The notes under the pieces are model-generated. The model ran no database searches, was not told the origin of the DNA, and saw only the letters and a program-made list of their open reading frames with translations. Below, piece after piece: positions 49,872 to 59,301 of a stretch of DNA of 59,301 nucleotides. Source of the DNA: Acetivibrio straminisolvens JCM 21531 (GTDB lineage: Bacteria > Bacillota > Clostridia > Acetivibrionales > Acetivibrionaceae); assembly GCF_000521465.1 (NCBI RefSeq), contig NZ_BAVR01000017.1, positions 1 through 59,301 of the forward strand, in the 5' to 3' direction. Every line of letters begins with the position of its first letter. Within the stretch, counting starts at the first letter, position 1. Made by a program: the position numbers and the translations under genes.

Positions 49872-52460
49872 ATGATAATCAAGTGTTTGAAAATAAATCT
49901 TTGCATTTTCTTGCTGTTACTGGTATTTTTTCAGCCAGTGTATGCTGGGGCAAATTCAATTATCTATGAAACAGAATTATACGGTCCTCCATTTAAGTTT
50001 TTAGAGGATGATGAAATCCATGGGTTTGAAATTGAGTTAAACCAACTCATATTCTCAGACAATTACTATAGATTTGAGTATAAATTTGACACATGGGAAA
50101 AAGTTTATGAAAAACTGAAAAATGGAGAAATAGATACTTGTGGACTGCTTGTGGTAAACGAAGAGAGGAAAAAAGATATTTTATTTTCCGATACGGTTTT
50201 GAGTATATATATATCTATTTATTCCAAAGAGAGAAAAGAGCGTATTGACATAAAAGACCTTGGAAAGTATCGTGTGGGTGTTGGAAAAGAACAGTACAGT
50301 GAACATATTTTAAAAAATACTGTAGGTATTAGCAATTACACGTGTTTTACAAATGTCGAAGAGGCGGTAGAGGCTTTAAATCATGGAGAAATAGATGTAA
50401 TTTTTGAGAATCAGGATGCAGTGAATCACTTCCTGATTAAAAAAGGGTTAACGGGTAAAATAATTACCCACAAGACTGATCTTTTTCCTGTTAAAGTTGC
50501 TTATGGAGTGAGCAAAAAGAATCCCCAGCTTGTTCAATATATTAACGAACGTTTGGACAGAGTGAAAAAGAGCGGTACATATGAAGAATTGTTTAGGAAG
50601 CATTTTTTTCGACATTCGGACTATTACAAAACAAAGCAGAAAATTAAAAATTTTGCCGGAATGTTTGTAGTGTTTGTTCTTTTGGTCCTTTTACAAGTTT
50701 ACATAAGGCACCTTAAGAAAAAAGTATCGAAAGCATACCGGGAACTTCGCAAGCAACATGAATGGCTCCGAATAACCTTATTAAGTATCGGAGAAGCAGT
50801 GATTACAACTGATGAAAACGCGATTGTAACCTTCAGCAATTATGAGACTCAAAAACTTTTGGGTTTGTCTGAAGATGAAATATCAGGAAGGAAGCTGGAC
50901 AAGCTGCTTTCTGGTTTGGTAAATAAGAATGAAAATGTATACAAAATTCCAATTGAAAAAGTCATAAATCATGGAGAACTGATAAAACTTGAAACTGACT
51001 TGAGTCTGATGACCCCGCACGGAAAAAAGCTTGTGGAAGGTACCGCCGCACCAATCAGAAACGATTCGGGTGTGATTATCGGAGCGGTAATTGCTTTAAA
51101 AGATATTACGGAAATTAAAAAGAAGGAAGAAATTCTATATAATATGGAGTATTATGATCCGCTTACAGGACTTCCTAACAGGAGCTTGTTTACCGATAGG
51201 TTGAATATGGCTCTTGCTCAGTCAAAACGCAATAATGAGATGTGTGCGCTTATTATATTGGACCTTGATAATTTTAAGGCGATCAACGATACACTGGGAC
51301 ATTCGGTTGGAGATATGCTTTTAAAGCAGGTTGCGGAAAAAATCAAGGGCTATTTAAGGGAAGTCGATACGGTTGCGAGGATTGGTGGAGACGAGTTTAT
51401 AATTATTCAGCCTCAAATAAAGGAAATAAGCGATGCCACCAGAGCTGCCGACAGAATTTTAAAGAAATTCCAGAAGCCGTGGATACTTGAAGGCAAGGAA
51501 TATTATATAACTGCGAGCATGGGTATTGGTATTTATCCCAATGACGGAGAAGATCAGCAAACTATTTTCAAGAATGCGGATACGGCATTGTATAGAGCCA
51601 AAGAGTTGGGAAGGAATAACTACCAGTTATATACCGAGTCAATGAATCAAAAGGTGCTTCAGAGGTTGGATATTGAAAACAGCTTGAGACGGGCAATAGA
51701 GAGAGAAGAATTTGTACTCTTTTATCAACCTCAGATTGACATCAAAACCGGTAAAATTGTGGGGTTTGAAGCACTTTTAAGATGGTATCATCCGGGTTAC
51801 GGACTTGTACCTCCGATGGAATTTATACCCATAGCAGAAGATTCCGGTCTTATAGTGGCTATCGGAGAGTGGGTTCTTAAAACTGCATGCAGGCAAAACA
51901 AAAAATGGATTGACTCGGGATTGGAGCCGCGTTTGATATCGGTAAATTTGTCTGCAAGGCAATTTCAACGGAATGACGTTGTTGAAGTGATTGATAAAAT
52001 TCGAAGTGACTCAGGATTGGAACCGGAGCTTTTGGAGCTCGAGATAACAGAGAGTACTGCTATGCAAGACTTGAGTTTTACGATAGATGTTTTAAACCAG
52101 TTGAGAAAAAAAGGAATAAGGGTGTCTCTTGACGATTTTGGAACCGGTTATTCATCATTAAACTATTTAAGACAGCTTCCTATAGATACTCTCAAAATCG
52201 ATAAGAGTTTTGTGCGCGACATAACGGCCAATTCTAAAGAAGAGGCTATTGCAAAAACAGTTATCAGCCTTGCCCACAAACTTGATCTTACTGTTGTTGC
52301 GGAAGGTGTTGAGACAAAAGAGCAGTTTTTATTCCTTAAAAAGGAGAGATGCGATAAGGTTCAAGGGTATCTCTTCAGTAAACCGTTGCCTGCAGAGGAA
52401 ATTGAAAAAATGTTGAGAAATAAAGAATGTTTTATTATCGACGAGAATGCTGACAATTGA
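49872..52460 (+). CDS. GGDEF-EAL cyclic-di-GMP enzyme with solute-binding and PAS sensors
   Basis: 862 residues, intact. Order: signal peptide; extracellular family 3 solute-binding domain (about 28-245), like amino-acid receptors; membrane helix (about 262-283); PAS (about 305-420); GGDEF domain with GGDEF at 505-509; EAL domain with EAL at 633-635 and DDFGTGYSS later. Both catalytic motifs look intact, so it could make and break c-di-GMP, and may be controlled by a ligand such as an amino acid. CCGGAGGAA precedes the ATG. It is transcribed alone or with the following ACT gene, 66 bases away. Confidence 0.92.
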   Translation: MIIKCLKINLCIFLLLLVFFQPVYAGANSIIYETELYGPPFKFLEDDEIHGFEIELNQLIFSDNYYRFEYKFDTWEKVYEKLKNGEIDTCGLLVVNEERKKDILFSDTVLSIYISIYSKERKERIDIKDLGKYRVGVGKEQYSEHILKNTVGISNYTCFTNVEEAVEALNHGEIDVIFENQDAVNHFLIKKGLTGKIITHKTDLFPVKVAYGVSKKNPQLVQYINERLDRVKKSGTYEELFRKHFFRHSDYYKTKQKIKNFAGMFVVFVLLVLLQVYIRHLKKKVSKAYRELRKQHEWLRITLLSIGEAVITTDENAIVTFSNYETQKLLGLSEDEISGRKLDKLLSGLVNKNENVYKIPIEKVINHGELIKLETDLSLMTPHGKKLVEGTAAPIRNDSGVIIGAVIALKDITEIKKKEEILYNMEYYDPLTGLPNRSLFTDRLNMALAQSKRNNEMCALIILDLDNFKAINDTLGHSVGDMLLKQVAEKIKGYLREVDTVARIGGDEFIIIQPQIKEISDATRAADRILKKFQKPWILEGKEYYITASMGIGIYPNDGEDQQTIFKNADTALYRAKELGRNNYQLYTESMNQKVLQRLDIENSLRRAIEREEFVLFYQPQIDIKTGKIVGFEALLRWYHPGYGLVPPMEFIPIAEDSGLIVAIGEWVLKTACRQNKKWIDSGLEPRLISVNLSARQFQRNDVVEVIDKIRSDSGLEPELLELEITESTAMQDLSFTIDVLNQLRKKGIRVSLDDFGTGYSSLNYLRQLPIDTLKIDKSFVRDITANSKEEAIAKTVISLAHKLDLTVVAEGVETKEQFLFLKKERCDKVQGYLFSKPLPAEEIEKMLRNKECFIIDENADN

Positions 52461-52526
52461 TTTTACGGTATTGATATTACAGTCTCCCGATAGTATAATA
52501 CTCTTTATAAGAGGGAGGTAATTGTG

Positions 52527-52796
52527 ATGAGAGCTGTTATAACTGTTATCGGAAAGGACAAAATTGGCATTATTGCAGGTATCAGCAACATTCTTGCCAA
52601 TTGCAATGTAAATATTTTGGACATTTCTCAGACCACCATGCAGGATGTTTTTACCATGGTGATGCTTGTAGATATATCCAAGCTTTCTATTCAATTTTCG
52701 GAGTTGTCCGACCAACTTGAGAGTAAAGGCGTTGAAATGGGGCTTTCAGTTAGGATTCAGCATGAAGATATCTTTAATTCCATGCATCGTATATAA
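52527..52796 (+). CDS. ACT-domain protein (UPF0237)
   Basis: 89 residues. One ACT domain ([26 protein letters not shown]) with the usual beta-alpha-beta folding pattern, then a second half. These small proteins are thought to bind amino acids and often precede UPF0210, as here (15-base gap to the next gene). ATG at 52527 is used rather than the GTG at 52524, since GGAGG (52514-52518) lies 8 bases upstream. Biochemical role unknown. Confidence 0.9.
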   Translation: MRAVITVIGKDKIGIIAGISNILANCNVNILDISQTTMQDVFTMVMLVDISKLSIQFSELSDQLESKGVEMGLSVRIQHEDIFNSMHRI

Positions 52797-52810
52797 GGGG
52801 GGAAATTCAG

Positions 52811-54169
52811 GTGTTAATGCCTTTTGAAATAATTGAAACAATAAAAATGATTCAGGAGGAAAATCTTGACATAAGGACAATTACAATGGGAATATCCCTG
52901 AGAGATTGTGCCAGTTCCAGTGCAAATGAATCAAGGGAGAAAATTTACAACAAGATTACCAGGCTTGCGGCAAATCTTGTAAAGGTTGGAGAGGATATTG
53001 AAAAGGAGTATGGTATTCCAATAGTAAACAAGAGAATTTCCGTCACCCCAATTTCGCTTGTAGCCGAAAGTAGTGATGAGGAGAATTATGTAAAGTTTGC
53101 CGAGACTTTGGACAAGGCGGCAGATGCGGTCGGAGTCAATTTTATTGGCGGCTTTTCAGCGTTGATTCAAAAAGGTTATACTGTTGGAGACAAAAAACTC
53201 ATAGCTTCTATACCGGAAGCCTTGAGCAGTACAAAAAAGGTTTGTTCATCAGTTAATGTTGCAAGTACCAAAGCTGGCATAAATATGGATGCAGTCAGGG
53301 AGATGGGATATGTTATAAAAAAGGCTGCTCACCTTAGTGCCGATAGTGGAGGATTGGCGTGTGCCAAGCTGGTTGTTTTTGCAAATGTTCCGGAGGACAA
53401 TCCGTTTATGGCGGGAGCTTTTCACGGAGTAGGAGAACCGGAATGTGTAATAAATGTGGGAGTTAGCGGTCCCGGAGTTGTTAAATCCGCCCTTGAGAAA
53501 GTAAAGGGAGCTGATTTTGAGACTGTTTCGGAGACTATTAAAAAAACCGCGTTCAAAATAACCAGGATGGGGCAGTTGGTTGCCAGAGAAGCCTCAAAAC
53601 GGCTGGGAGTATCCTTCGGTATAGTCGATTTGTCCCTTGCACCTACACCAACCATAGGAGATAGTGTTGCTCATATTCTTGAGGAAATGGGCCTTGAAAA
53701 GTGCGGGACTCACGGAACTACTGCTGCTTTGGCACTACTTAATGATGCTGTCAAAAAAGGAGGTACGATGGCTTCTTCTTCAGTTGGCGGGCTGAGTGGC
53801 GCTTTTATTCCTGTAAGTGAAGATGCAGGTATGATTGATGCAGTTAAGCAAGGTGCACTTACTATTGAAAAGCTTGAAGCAATGACTTGTGTGTGTTCTG
53901 TAGGCTTGGACATGATAGTGGTTCCGGGAGACACAAGCGAGGAGACAATTTCAGCTATTATAGCGGATGAGGCTGCAATAGGAGTAATAAATAACAAGAC
54001 GACTGCGGTAAGAATAATTCCTGCACCGGGTAAAAAGGTTGGAGATGTTGTTGAATTCGGAGGTCTGTTGGGTTCCGGTCCGGTAATGAAGGTTAGCAAG
54101 TTCAGCAGCAAGGATTTTATTAACAGAGGAGGAAGAATACCGGCACCTCTTAACAGCCTTAGAAATTAG
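52811..54169 (+). CDS. UPF0210 (DUF711) family protein
   Basis: 452 residues, intact and of family length. Conserved blocks include [37 protein letters not shown] and a C-terminal GRIPAPL. The structure family is related to glycyl-radical/PFL-like folds but lacks the glycyl radical loop, and function is unproven. The GTG at 52811 is 8 bases after a GGGGGG run; the ATG at 52817 would be 14 away. It is tightly linked to the ACT gene, a partnership found in many anaerobes. Bidirectional terminator follows at 54244-54283. Confidence 0.9.
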   Translation: MLMPFEIIETIKMIQEENLDIRTITMGISLRDCASSSANESREKIYNKITRLAANLVKVGEDIEKEYGIPIVNKRISVTPISLVAESSDEENYVKFAETLDKAADAVGVNFIGGFSALIQKGYTVGDKKLIASIPEALSSTKKVCSSVNVASTKAGINMDAVREMGYVIKKAAHLSADSGGLACAKLVVFANVPEDNPFMAGAFHGVGEPECVINVGVSGPGVVKSALEKVKGADFETVSETIKKTAFKITRMGQLVAREASKRLGVSFGIVDLSLAPTPTIGDSVAHILEEMGLEKCGTHGTTAALALLNDAVKKGGTMASSSVGGLSGAFIPVSEDAGMIDAVKQGALTIEKLEAMTCVCSVGLDMIVVPGDTSEETISAIIADEAAIGVINNKTTAVRIIPAPGKKVGDVVEFGGLLGSGPVMKVSKFSSKDFINRGGRIPAPLNSLRN

Positions 54170-54243
54170 CTTTCATAAAGCAGAAGAATGAGCCAATAAT
54201 CAATTACACAAGCGACATAAGACGGATATATAAAGAGTTGCAT

Positions 54244-54283
54244 AAAAAAAGTCTGATTTTTCTCCAATATCAGACTTTTTTAT
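54244..54283. terminator. Bidirectional terminator
   Basis: AAAAAAGTCTGAT pairs with ATCAGACTTTTTT; T and A runs on both sides serve the convergent genes. Confidence 0.88.
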
Positions 54284-54298
54284 ATTTTTGGATTATTG

Positions 54299-55333
54299 CT
54301 AAATTTTGCATCTCATAACACATACACTTTTTGAACCGATATTCTGCCAGTATTCAATATAGTCATTGTCCTGCCTGAAATTGCTGAAAGAATAACCGTT
54401 TTCTTTTACATATTCAAAAATGTCATTTGTAAACAGAACATCCCATGCTTCTTCATTGACATTCGGAAGCTCGGTCAGGGTAAATTCATTGGATACGTTT
54501 TTGAGCTCGTCAAACAAAAGGACTCTGTAGATACTGCTGTCTTCTTTATATAATGCATAATGGGATTGAACCCTTATTATATCATCAGTGTTAACTTTTC
54601 TTTCTTCCAAGAGTAATGTTTTTATTTTATTGTTCTGATAGAGAAATTTATGACATTCGATATAATTTAAAACAGCTTTTATATTGCTAGGTTGCTTCAA
54701 ATTGCCGAGGCTGATTTTGAGAAAATTCGGACTGTCGTTGTGGAACGTTACGATTATTGCCTCAGAGTCAGCCATGTACCATATTTCATTCTTGCTCATG
54801 TGAATAATCTGCCCGGGCAAACTGCGCTCATCATATTTTGGGTAAAGAAATGGGTGCGCATTATGGAATTTGATAGTCTTAACGGAAATATTGTCTGCTT
54901 CTTTTATGGTAACAGTTTTCGCATGACCTTCACTGTCTTTGTCAATAATGACAACCTTTCCGAAATCCGTGCAATATACATAGTTAAATTTACTGGATAC
55001 TACCAGGTCTTTTTTGTCAAGGTTTAATATATCTTCCAGATTTTTGAGTCTGGCTTTTTTGAGGGAGTAAAGTAAACCGGTAGGTTTCTCGGAATTTTGA
55101 GATGTATTTTCAGTGATATTATCTTTAAGTCCTTTTGACAAATTCAAGTTTGAGCCTTTAGCTTTTTCGTTCTGAAGAGATGACACTTTTGATGATATTA
55201 TATCCATAAGCCCTTTAATGCTGTTCCCAACTTCTTTAATTCCCCCATCATCTTTTCGTTTGTCCGATGATGGCCTTGATGATGCGAAACGATATTCTTC
55301 CGGTAATAAGTTGATGTCTTTCTTATTACCCAT
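54299..55333 (-). CDS. Unknown protein with a PilN-like N-terminal motif
   Basis: 344 residues, intact. The first residues include KKDINLLPEEYR, resembling the INLLP motif of PilN/GspL proteins that contacts PilM in type IV pilus or secretion assemblies. There is no clear membrane helix right after it, which PilN has, so this is not a normal PilN. Next is a low-complexity, Ser/Lys-rich linker (about residues 20-95) and a mixed alpha/beta body without a recognised motif. ATG at 55333 is used since AAAGGAG is 8 bases upstream; a GTG at 55342 would be too close. It stands alone. Confidence 0.55.
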   Translation of the reverse strand: MGNKKDINLLPEEYRFASSRPSSDKRKDDGGIKEVGNSIKGLMDIISSKVSSLQNEKAKGSNLNLSKGLKDNITENTSQNSEKPTGLLYSLKKARLKNLEDILNLDKKDLVVSSKFNYVYCTDFGKVVIIDKDSEGHAKTVTIKEADNISVKTIKFHNAHPFLYPKYDERSLPGQIIHMSKNEIWYMADSEAIIVTFHNDSPNFLKISLGNLKQPSNIKAVLNYIECHKFLYQNNKIKTLLLEERKVNTDDIIRVQSHYALYKEDSSIYRVLLFDELKNVSNEFTLTELPNVNEEAWDVLFTNDIFEYVKENGYSFSNFRQDNDYIEYWQNIGSKSVCVMRCKI

Positions 55334-56242
55334 ACAAATCACTCCTTTAAAAAATCATTGGGTTTATAACACAGTGCCCGCAGATAAGATGATAACATGA
55401 AAAACAAATACAGTATAAAATATTAATTTATATCTCTGTATAATAAAATTGCATTTGCAAAGGTATTGCCTGAGGTATAATCAGTGCGGGGAAGAGTAGG
55501 TGTAATGAAAACATCGTCGGGTGCAGCGTTGAAATTCAATAACGTAATTTAGCTTATTGATAATTATACCATATATTTAACTTATAGTACATTATTTTTA
55601 GGTTAATTATTGTATTAAAATAATTCGATAAATGTAAAAACTAATAGCAAATTCAAAACTAGACATAACACGTCATGTTGTTATGATATAAGTACATATT
55701 ATTATTAGAAAATTTAGAAAAAAATTGTTATGCTCCAGACAAGGCTATAATGCTGCAGATGCTTTGATTTTCAAATCAAAATTGCAAAAAACACTTGACA
55801 TTTGCACCGTATACCAATATATTTAAAGTATACATACTAATTAATTTTTTATATTTTTTAATATAGAGTTTCTATAACTTGTTTTGTACGTACCAATACA
55901 TCTATTTATCTTTAAAGTAGTTTTCCTATTTATCAATCCATCAAAAAATACTCTTTATTCAGCACTACTTATTCAGCGCACTTTTTTATAGCATTATAAA
56001 TATTTATGTTGTTTAGAGTGAAGCTTAAAGCTTTTCAAACTAATAAATAAAAACACTATAAAGGAGGTGTACTCTTATTATAGGGCTATAAGACCCGGTA
56101 TTTATTGGTTTGATGCTGGACTTAATAAGTTGTTGCATTTTTTATAATATTCAAGGTATTGGACAAAAAAGAATATTGTAAAGAATGCAGAGAAAAAGCT
56201 TCAATTTCTAATGCTTTATATTAATTAATGGGAGGTAGAATT
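55334..56242. promoter_or_regulatory. Long leader region of the GH9 gene
   Basis: About 900 bases upstream of the GH9 gene, with no conventional gene. It contains the promoter at 55795-55823 and a conserved TTTTCAAACTAATAA element at about 56033, both repeated in the same order before the next gene at 59038-59300. A strong ribosome-site-like AAAGGAGGTG at 56060-56069 is followed by a 26-codon frame (GTG 56067 to stop 56147) and not by a normal gene. Confidence 0.5.
55795..55823 (+). promoter_or_regulatory. Promoter of the GH9 gene
   Basis: TTGACA (55795-55800) and TATATT (55818-55823) are spaced by 17 bases, a near-consensus housekeeping-type promoter. The transcript would have a leader of about 410 bases. 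Confidence 0.7.
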
Positions 56243-58891
56243 ATGAATTTTAGAAAAACAATATGTGCAGCCATTGTTTTTGCAATTGTGCTGTCCATGA
56301 TGTTGCCGTCGGTCGTTTTTGCGGCAAAAGACAATTCTCCAAATTTGCCGGATTATGACCACGACCTTTTGTATGAAAGAACATTTGACAACGGTCTTTG
56401 CTATCCGTGGCATACTTGTGAAGACAGCGGTGGAAAGTGTCAATTCCAAGTTGTTGATGTTCCCGGACAGCCTGGAAACAGAGCTTTCCGTATAACAGTT
56501 CTCGAACCGGGACAAAACAAGTGGAGTGTCCAGATGAGACACAGAGGTATCACCCTCGAGCAGGGACATACATACACGATTAAGTTTACAGTTTGGGCAG
56601 ATAAAGCTGCAGAGCGTATATTAAAGTAGGTCAAATGGGTTTACCTTATGAAGAATACTTCAACAACAATTGGACTCCATATTCCATTCCAGCAGGAGGA
56701 CAGAAACTTACAGTTGAAGAGACTTTCGTAATGGATAAGCCTACTGATGATACATGTGAATTCACATTCCATGTAGGTGGCGAATTGGCTGCAGGTACAC
56801 CTTTCAATATTTACCTTGATGATGTATCCCTTTACGATCCTGAGTTTACAAAACCTCCGGTATTTATACTTCCGGAACCTGATGTACGTGTTAACCAAGT
56901 AGGATATTTGCCACATGCGAAGAAATTTGCAACAGTTGTATCCGATTCAACTAGTCCTTTGAAATGGCAACTTCTTAACTCATCAGGTCAAGTTGTTATG
57001 GAAGGTAACACAATACCGAAGGGACTTGACCAAGACTCAAAGGATAATGTACACTGGATTGATTTCTCAGACTTTAAAACAGAAGGAACAGATTATCATT
57101 TTAAACTTCCTACTGTAAATACCGATACAAACTACAGTCATCCTTTTGATATCAGCACAAAAATTTATTCAAAGATGAAATTTGATGCTTTGACATTCTT
57201 CTATCACAAGAGAAGCGGTATTCCGATTGAAATGCCGTATGCAGGAGGAGAACAGTGGACCAGACCTGCAGGACACATTGGTATTGCTCCGAACACGGGA
57301 GATACAAGTGTTCCTACATGGCCTCAGACCGATGAATATGCAGGAATACCTCAGAAGAGCTATACAAAGAACGTAGTCGGCGGATGGTATGATGCCGGTG
57401 ACCACGGTAAGTATGTTGTAAACGGCGGTATTGCTGTTTGGACATTGATGAACATGTATGAAAGAGCAAAAATTATGGGTCTTGCAAATCAAGGTGCTTA
57501 TATAGACGGCGGAATGAACATACCTGAAAAAATAACGGTTATCCGGACATCCTTGATGAAGCAAGATGGGAAATCGAGTTCTTTATGAAGATGCAGGTTA
57601 CTGATAAAGAAGATGCTTCCATAGCAGGAATGGTGCATCACAAGATTCACGACTACAGATGGACACCATTGGTCTATTGCCTCACGAAGATGAACAGCCA
57701 CGTTACTTAAGACCTGTAAGTACAGCTGCAACTCTTAACTTTGCAGCAACTTTAGCACAGAGTGCTCGTCTCTGGAAAGATCTTGATCCAACTTTTGCTG
57801 CTCAATGCTTGGAAAAAGCTGAAATAGCATGGAAGGCAGCATTAAAGCACCCTGAGATTTATGCAGAATATACTCCTGGTAGCGGTGGCCCAGGTGGCGG
57901 ACCATACAATGACAACTATACAGGAGATGAATTCTACTGGGCAGCTTGTGAGCTTTATGTAACAACAGGCAAGTCCGAGTATAAGGATTATTTGATGAAT
58001 TCACCTCACTACCTTGAAATGCCTGCTAAGATGAGCGGTATCAACGAAGATGACGGATTGTGGGGATGCTTCACTTGGGGAACTACTCAAGGTTTAGGTA
58101 CAATTACTCTTGCATTGGTTGAAAATGGTTTGCCGTCTACAGAAATTCAAAAGGCTAGAAGCAATATATCAAAAGCTGCTGATGCATGGCTTGCAAATAT
58201 CGAAGATCAAGGTTACAGATTGCCAATCAAACAGGCTGAAACTGAGCAAGGCGGTTATCCATGGGGTTCAAACTCCTTCATTCTCAATCAGATGATTGTA
58301 ATGGCATATGCCCATGATTTCACAGGCAATTCCAAATACGTTGACGGAATGCAGGATGGTATGAGCTATCTGTTGGGAAGAAATGCACTGGATCAGAGCT
58401 ATGTAACAGGATACGGTGAGCGTGCGCTTCAGAATCCTCATGACAGGTTCTGGACTCCGCAAACAAGTAAGAAGTTCCCAGCTCCACCTCCGGGTATGAT
58501 TGCTGGTGGACCGAACTCTCGTTTCGAAGACCCGACAATAATTGCTGCAGTTAACAAGACTATACCACCACAAAAGTGTTACTTTGACCATACTGACTCA
58601 TGGTCAACCAATGAGATAACTGTTAACTGGAATGCTCCATTTGCATGGGTAACAGCTTATCTTGATGAGAACCAGTCAGTAAAACCACCAGTTACTTATG
58701 GTGACTGCAATGGCGATGGAAAAGTTAACTCAACAGACGTTACTGCATTGAGAAGATATGTTCTCAAGATGAATATGGACATCAAGGTTGAAAATGCTGA
58801 TGTCAATGAAGATGGAAAAATTAACTCAACAGACTTTGCAATATTAAAGAGATATGTTCTTAAGGAAATTTCAACATTACCATATAAATAA
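56243..58891 (+). CDS. celK: Cellulosomal GH9 cellobiohydrolase, CelK-like (three frameshifts near 56616, 57530 and 57672)
   Basis: Restored product of about 883 residues (C. thermocellum CelK has 895). Order: signal peptide (1-27); CBM4 (about 35-200; [21 protein letters not shown]); Ig-like domain (about 215-310; [12 protein letters not shown]); GH9 catalytic domain with [10 protein letters not shown] near residue 384 and the acid Glu in [15 protein letters not shown] near 791; type I dockerin (about 820-883; [26 protein letters not shown]). It cleaves cellobiose from cellulose chain ends. The dockerin directly follows GH9, so it is CelK rather than CbhA. Breaks are a missing G, A and G. 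GGGAGG precedes the ATG. Confidence 0.95.
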
Positions 58892-58906
58892 TTTCAAATG
58901 ATTTTC

Positions 58907-58935
58907 AAAGGACCGGCTTTTGTCGGTCCTTTTTA
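58907..58935 (+). terminator. celK terminator
   Basis: AAAGGACCG pairs with CGGTCCTTT around a 7-base loop, followed by T residues. Confidence 0.88.
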
Positions 58936-59301
58936 TATGTGTGCGGCCGGCGAAGCTGGGCTACACGAATAACATTCATATTAAGTTTTCTGTCATTATA
59001 CTCTAGAATATTTCCGAAGTAATTTCCCTAAAAATACTTGACATTTCCATTTAATATTTATTATATTTAAAATATAAGGTATTAATTTCATAATACTTAT
59101 TGACAATGCTTTAGATCCAGATGTTATATTTGTTGGGGCTTTGTGTTATTTTTGTATTATAATTAATGTAATCTATTAGTAATAGTCTGTACCATTATAT
59201 TTATCAAGTCTTTAAAGCAAGTATCTTCTTAATTAAGCACTCATTTATAATATTTTTACCATATAAATTGGAGATTCATATAACATTTCAAACTAATAAT
59301 A
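58936..59301 (+). promoter_or_regulatory. Leader of a following gene, paralogous to the celK leader
   Basis: TTGACA (59038-59043) and TATATT (59062-59067) are spaced by 18 bases, and TTTCAAACTAATAATA ends the window. The same two signals at the same distance (about 240-250 bases) lie ahead of celK. The gene itself lies beyond the window; in C. thermocellum cbhA follows celK. Confidence 0.6.

Overview
The window is a low-GC Firmicutes chromosome segment from the cellulosome-forming Acetivibrio (Clostridium) thermocellum group. The evidence is two secreted glycoside hydrolases ending in type I dockerins (a GH5 like CelL and a CBM4-Ig-GH9 like CelK), a SigI/RsgI pair whose anti-sigma factor ends in a CBM3, and an NfnAB-Gdh-GuaA block in the gene order I recall for C. 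thermocellum. Recalled C. thermocellum CelK differs from this copy at many positions, so a close relative (for example A. straminisolvens) is more likely than C. thermocellum itself; this is inference. No rRNA, tRNA, CRISPR array or intact insertion sequence was seen.

Layout. 0.2-3.5 kb: thioredoxin, a DivIVA-like coiled-coil protein, and a T-box leader driving an Lrp-type regulator plus an aminotransferase. 3.5-9.1 kb: a Spo0E-like mini-gene, an XRE regulator with an operator cluster, prfB with its programmed frameshift, a large secreted protein, and two inverted copies of a 61-bp intergenic repeat. 9.4-13.2 kb: a DUF2520 dehydrogenase-like protein, LarB, LarC and a radical SAM protein. 13.3-19.1 kb: NfnAB (minus strand), glutamate dehydrogenase and GMP synthase. 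19.2-22.1 kb: a BlaI/M56 cassette with a double operator and two envelope proteins. 22.6-31.6 kb: a sugar or polyol locus with a polyol-type dehydrogenase, PfkB kinase, ROK regulator, RbsABC-type transporter with CbpA, an iron alcohol dehydrogenase and an RbsD-like mutarotase. 32-37.8 kb: a heterodimeric ABC exporter, a YbjQ-like protein, a TPM-domain protein and a zinc-ribbon membrane protein. 38.4-43.2 kb: a chemoreceptor and a copper-amine-oxidase-N-like secreted protein. 43.3-47.5 kb: sigI-rsgI-GH5. 47.5-55.3 kb: a linked DNA-metabolism/radical SAM pair, a GGDEF-EAL protein with a solute-binding sensor, ACT and UPF0210 proteins, and an unknown protein with a PilN-like N-terminus. 55.3-59.3 kb: the GH9 gene after a long leader, followed by a second leader of the same layout that probably belongs to a cbhA-like gene beyond the window.

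How the genes work together. The sigI/rsgI pair would sense polysaccharide outside the cell and switch on cellulosomal enzymes such as the adjacent GH5. The 22.6-31.6 kb locus reads as uptake and catabolism of a monosaccharide or sugar alcohol: transport, anomer interconversion, oxidation to a ketose, then phosphorylation. Two promoters there carry matching TTAGTTAA elements that are good candidates for the ROK repressor's operator. NfnAB and Gdh link NADPH supply to nitrogen assimilation.

Quality warning. About 27 single-base frameshifts break otherwise well-conserved genes, nearly all in short homopolymers and nearly all apparent deletions. They look like sequencing errors rather than gene decay, so broken genes are annotated as whole CDSs with the break located. 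The prfB frameshift is the exception and is genuine recoding.
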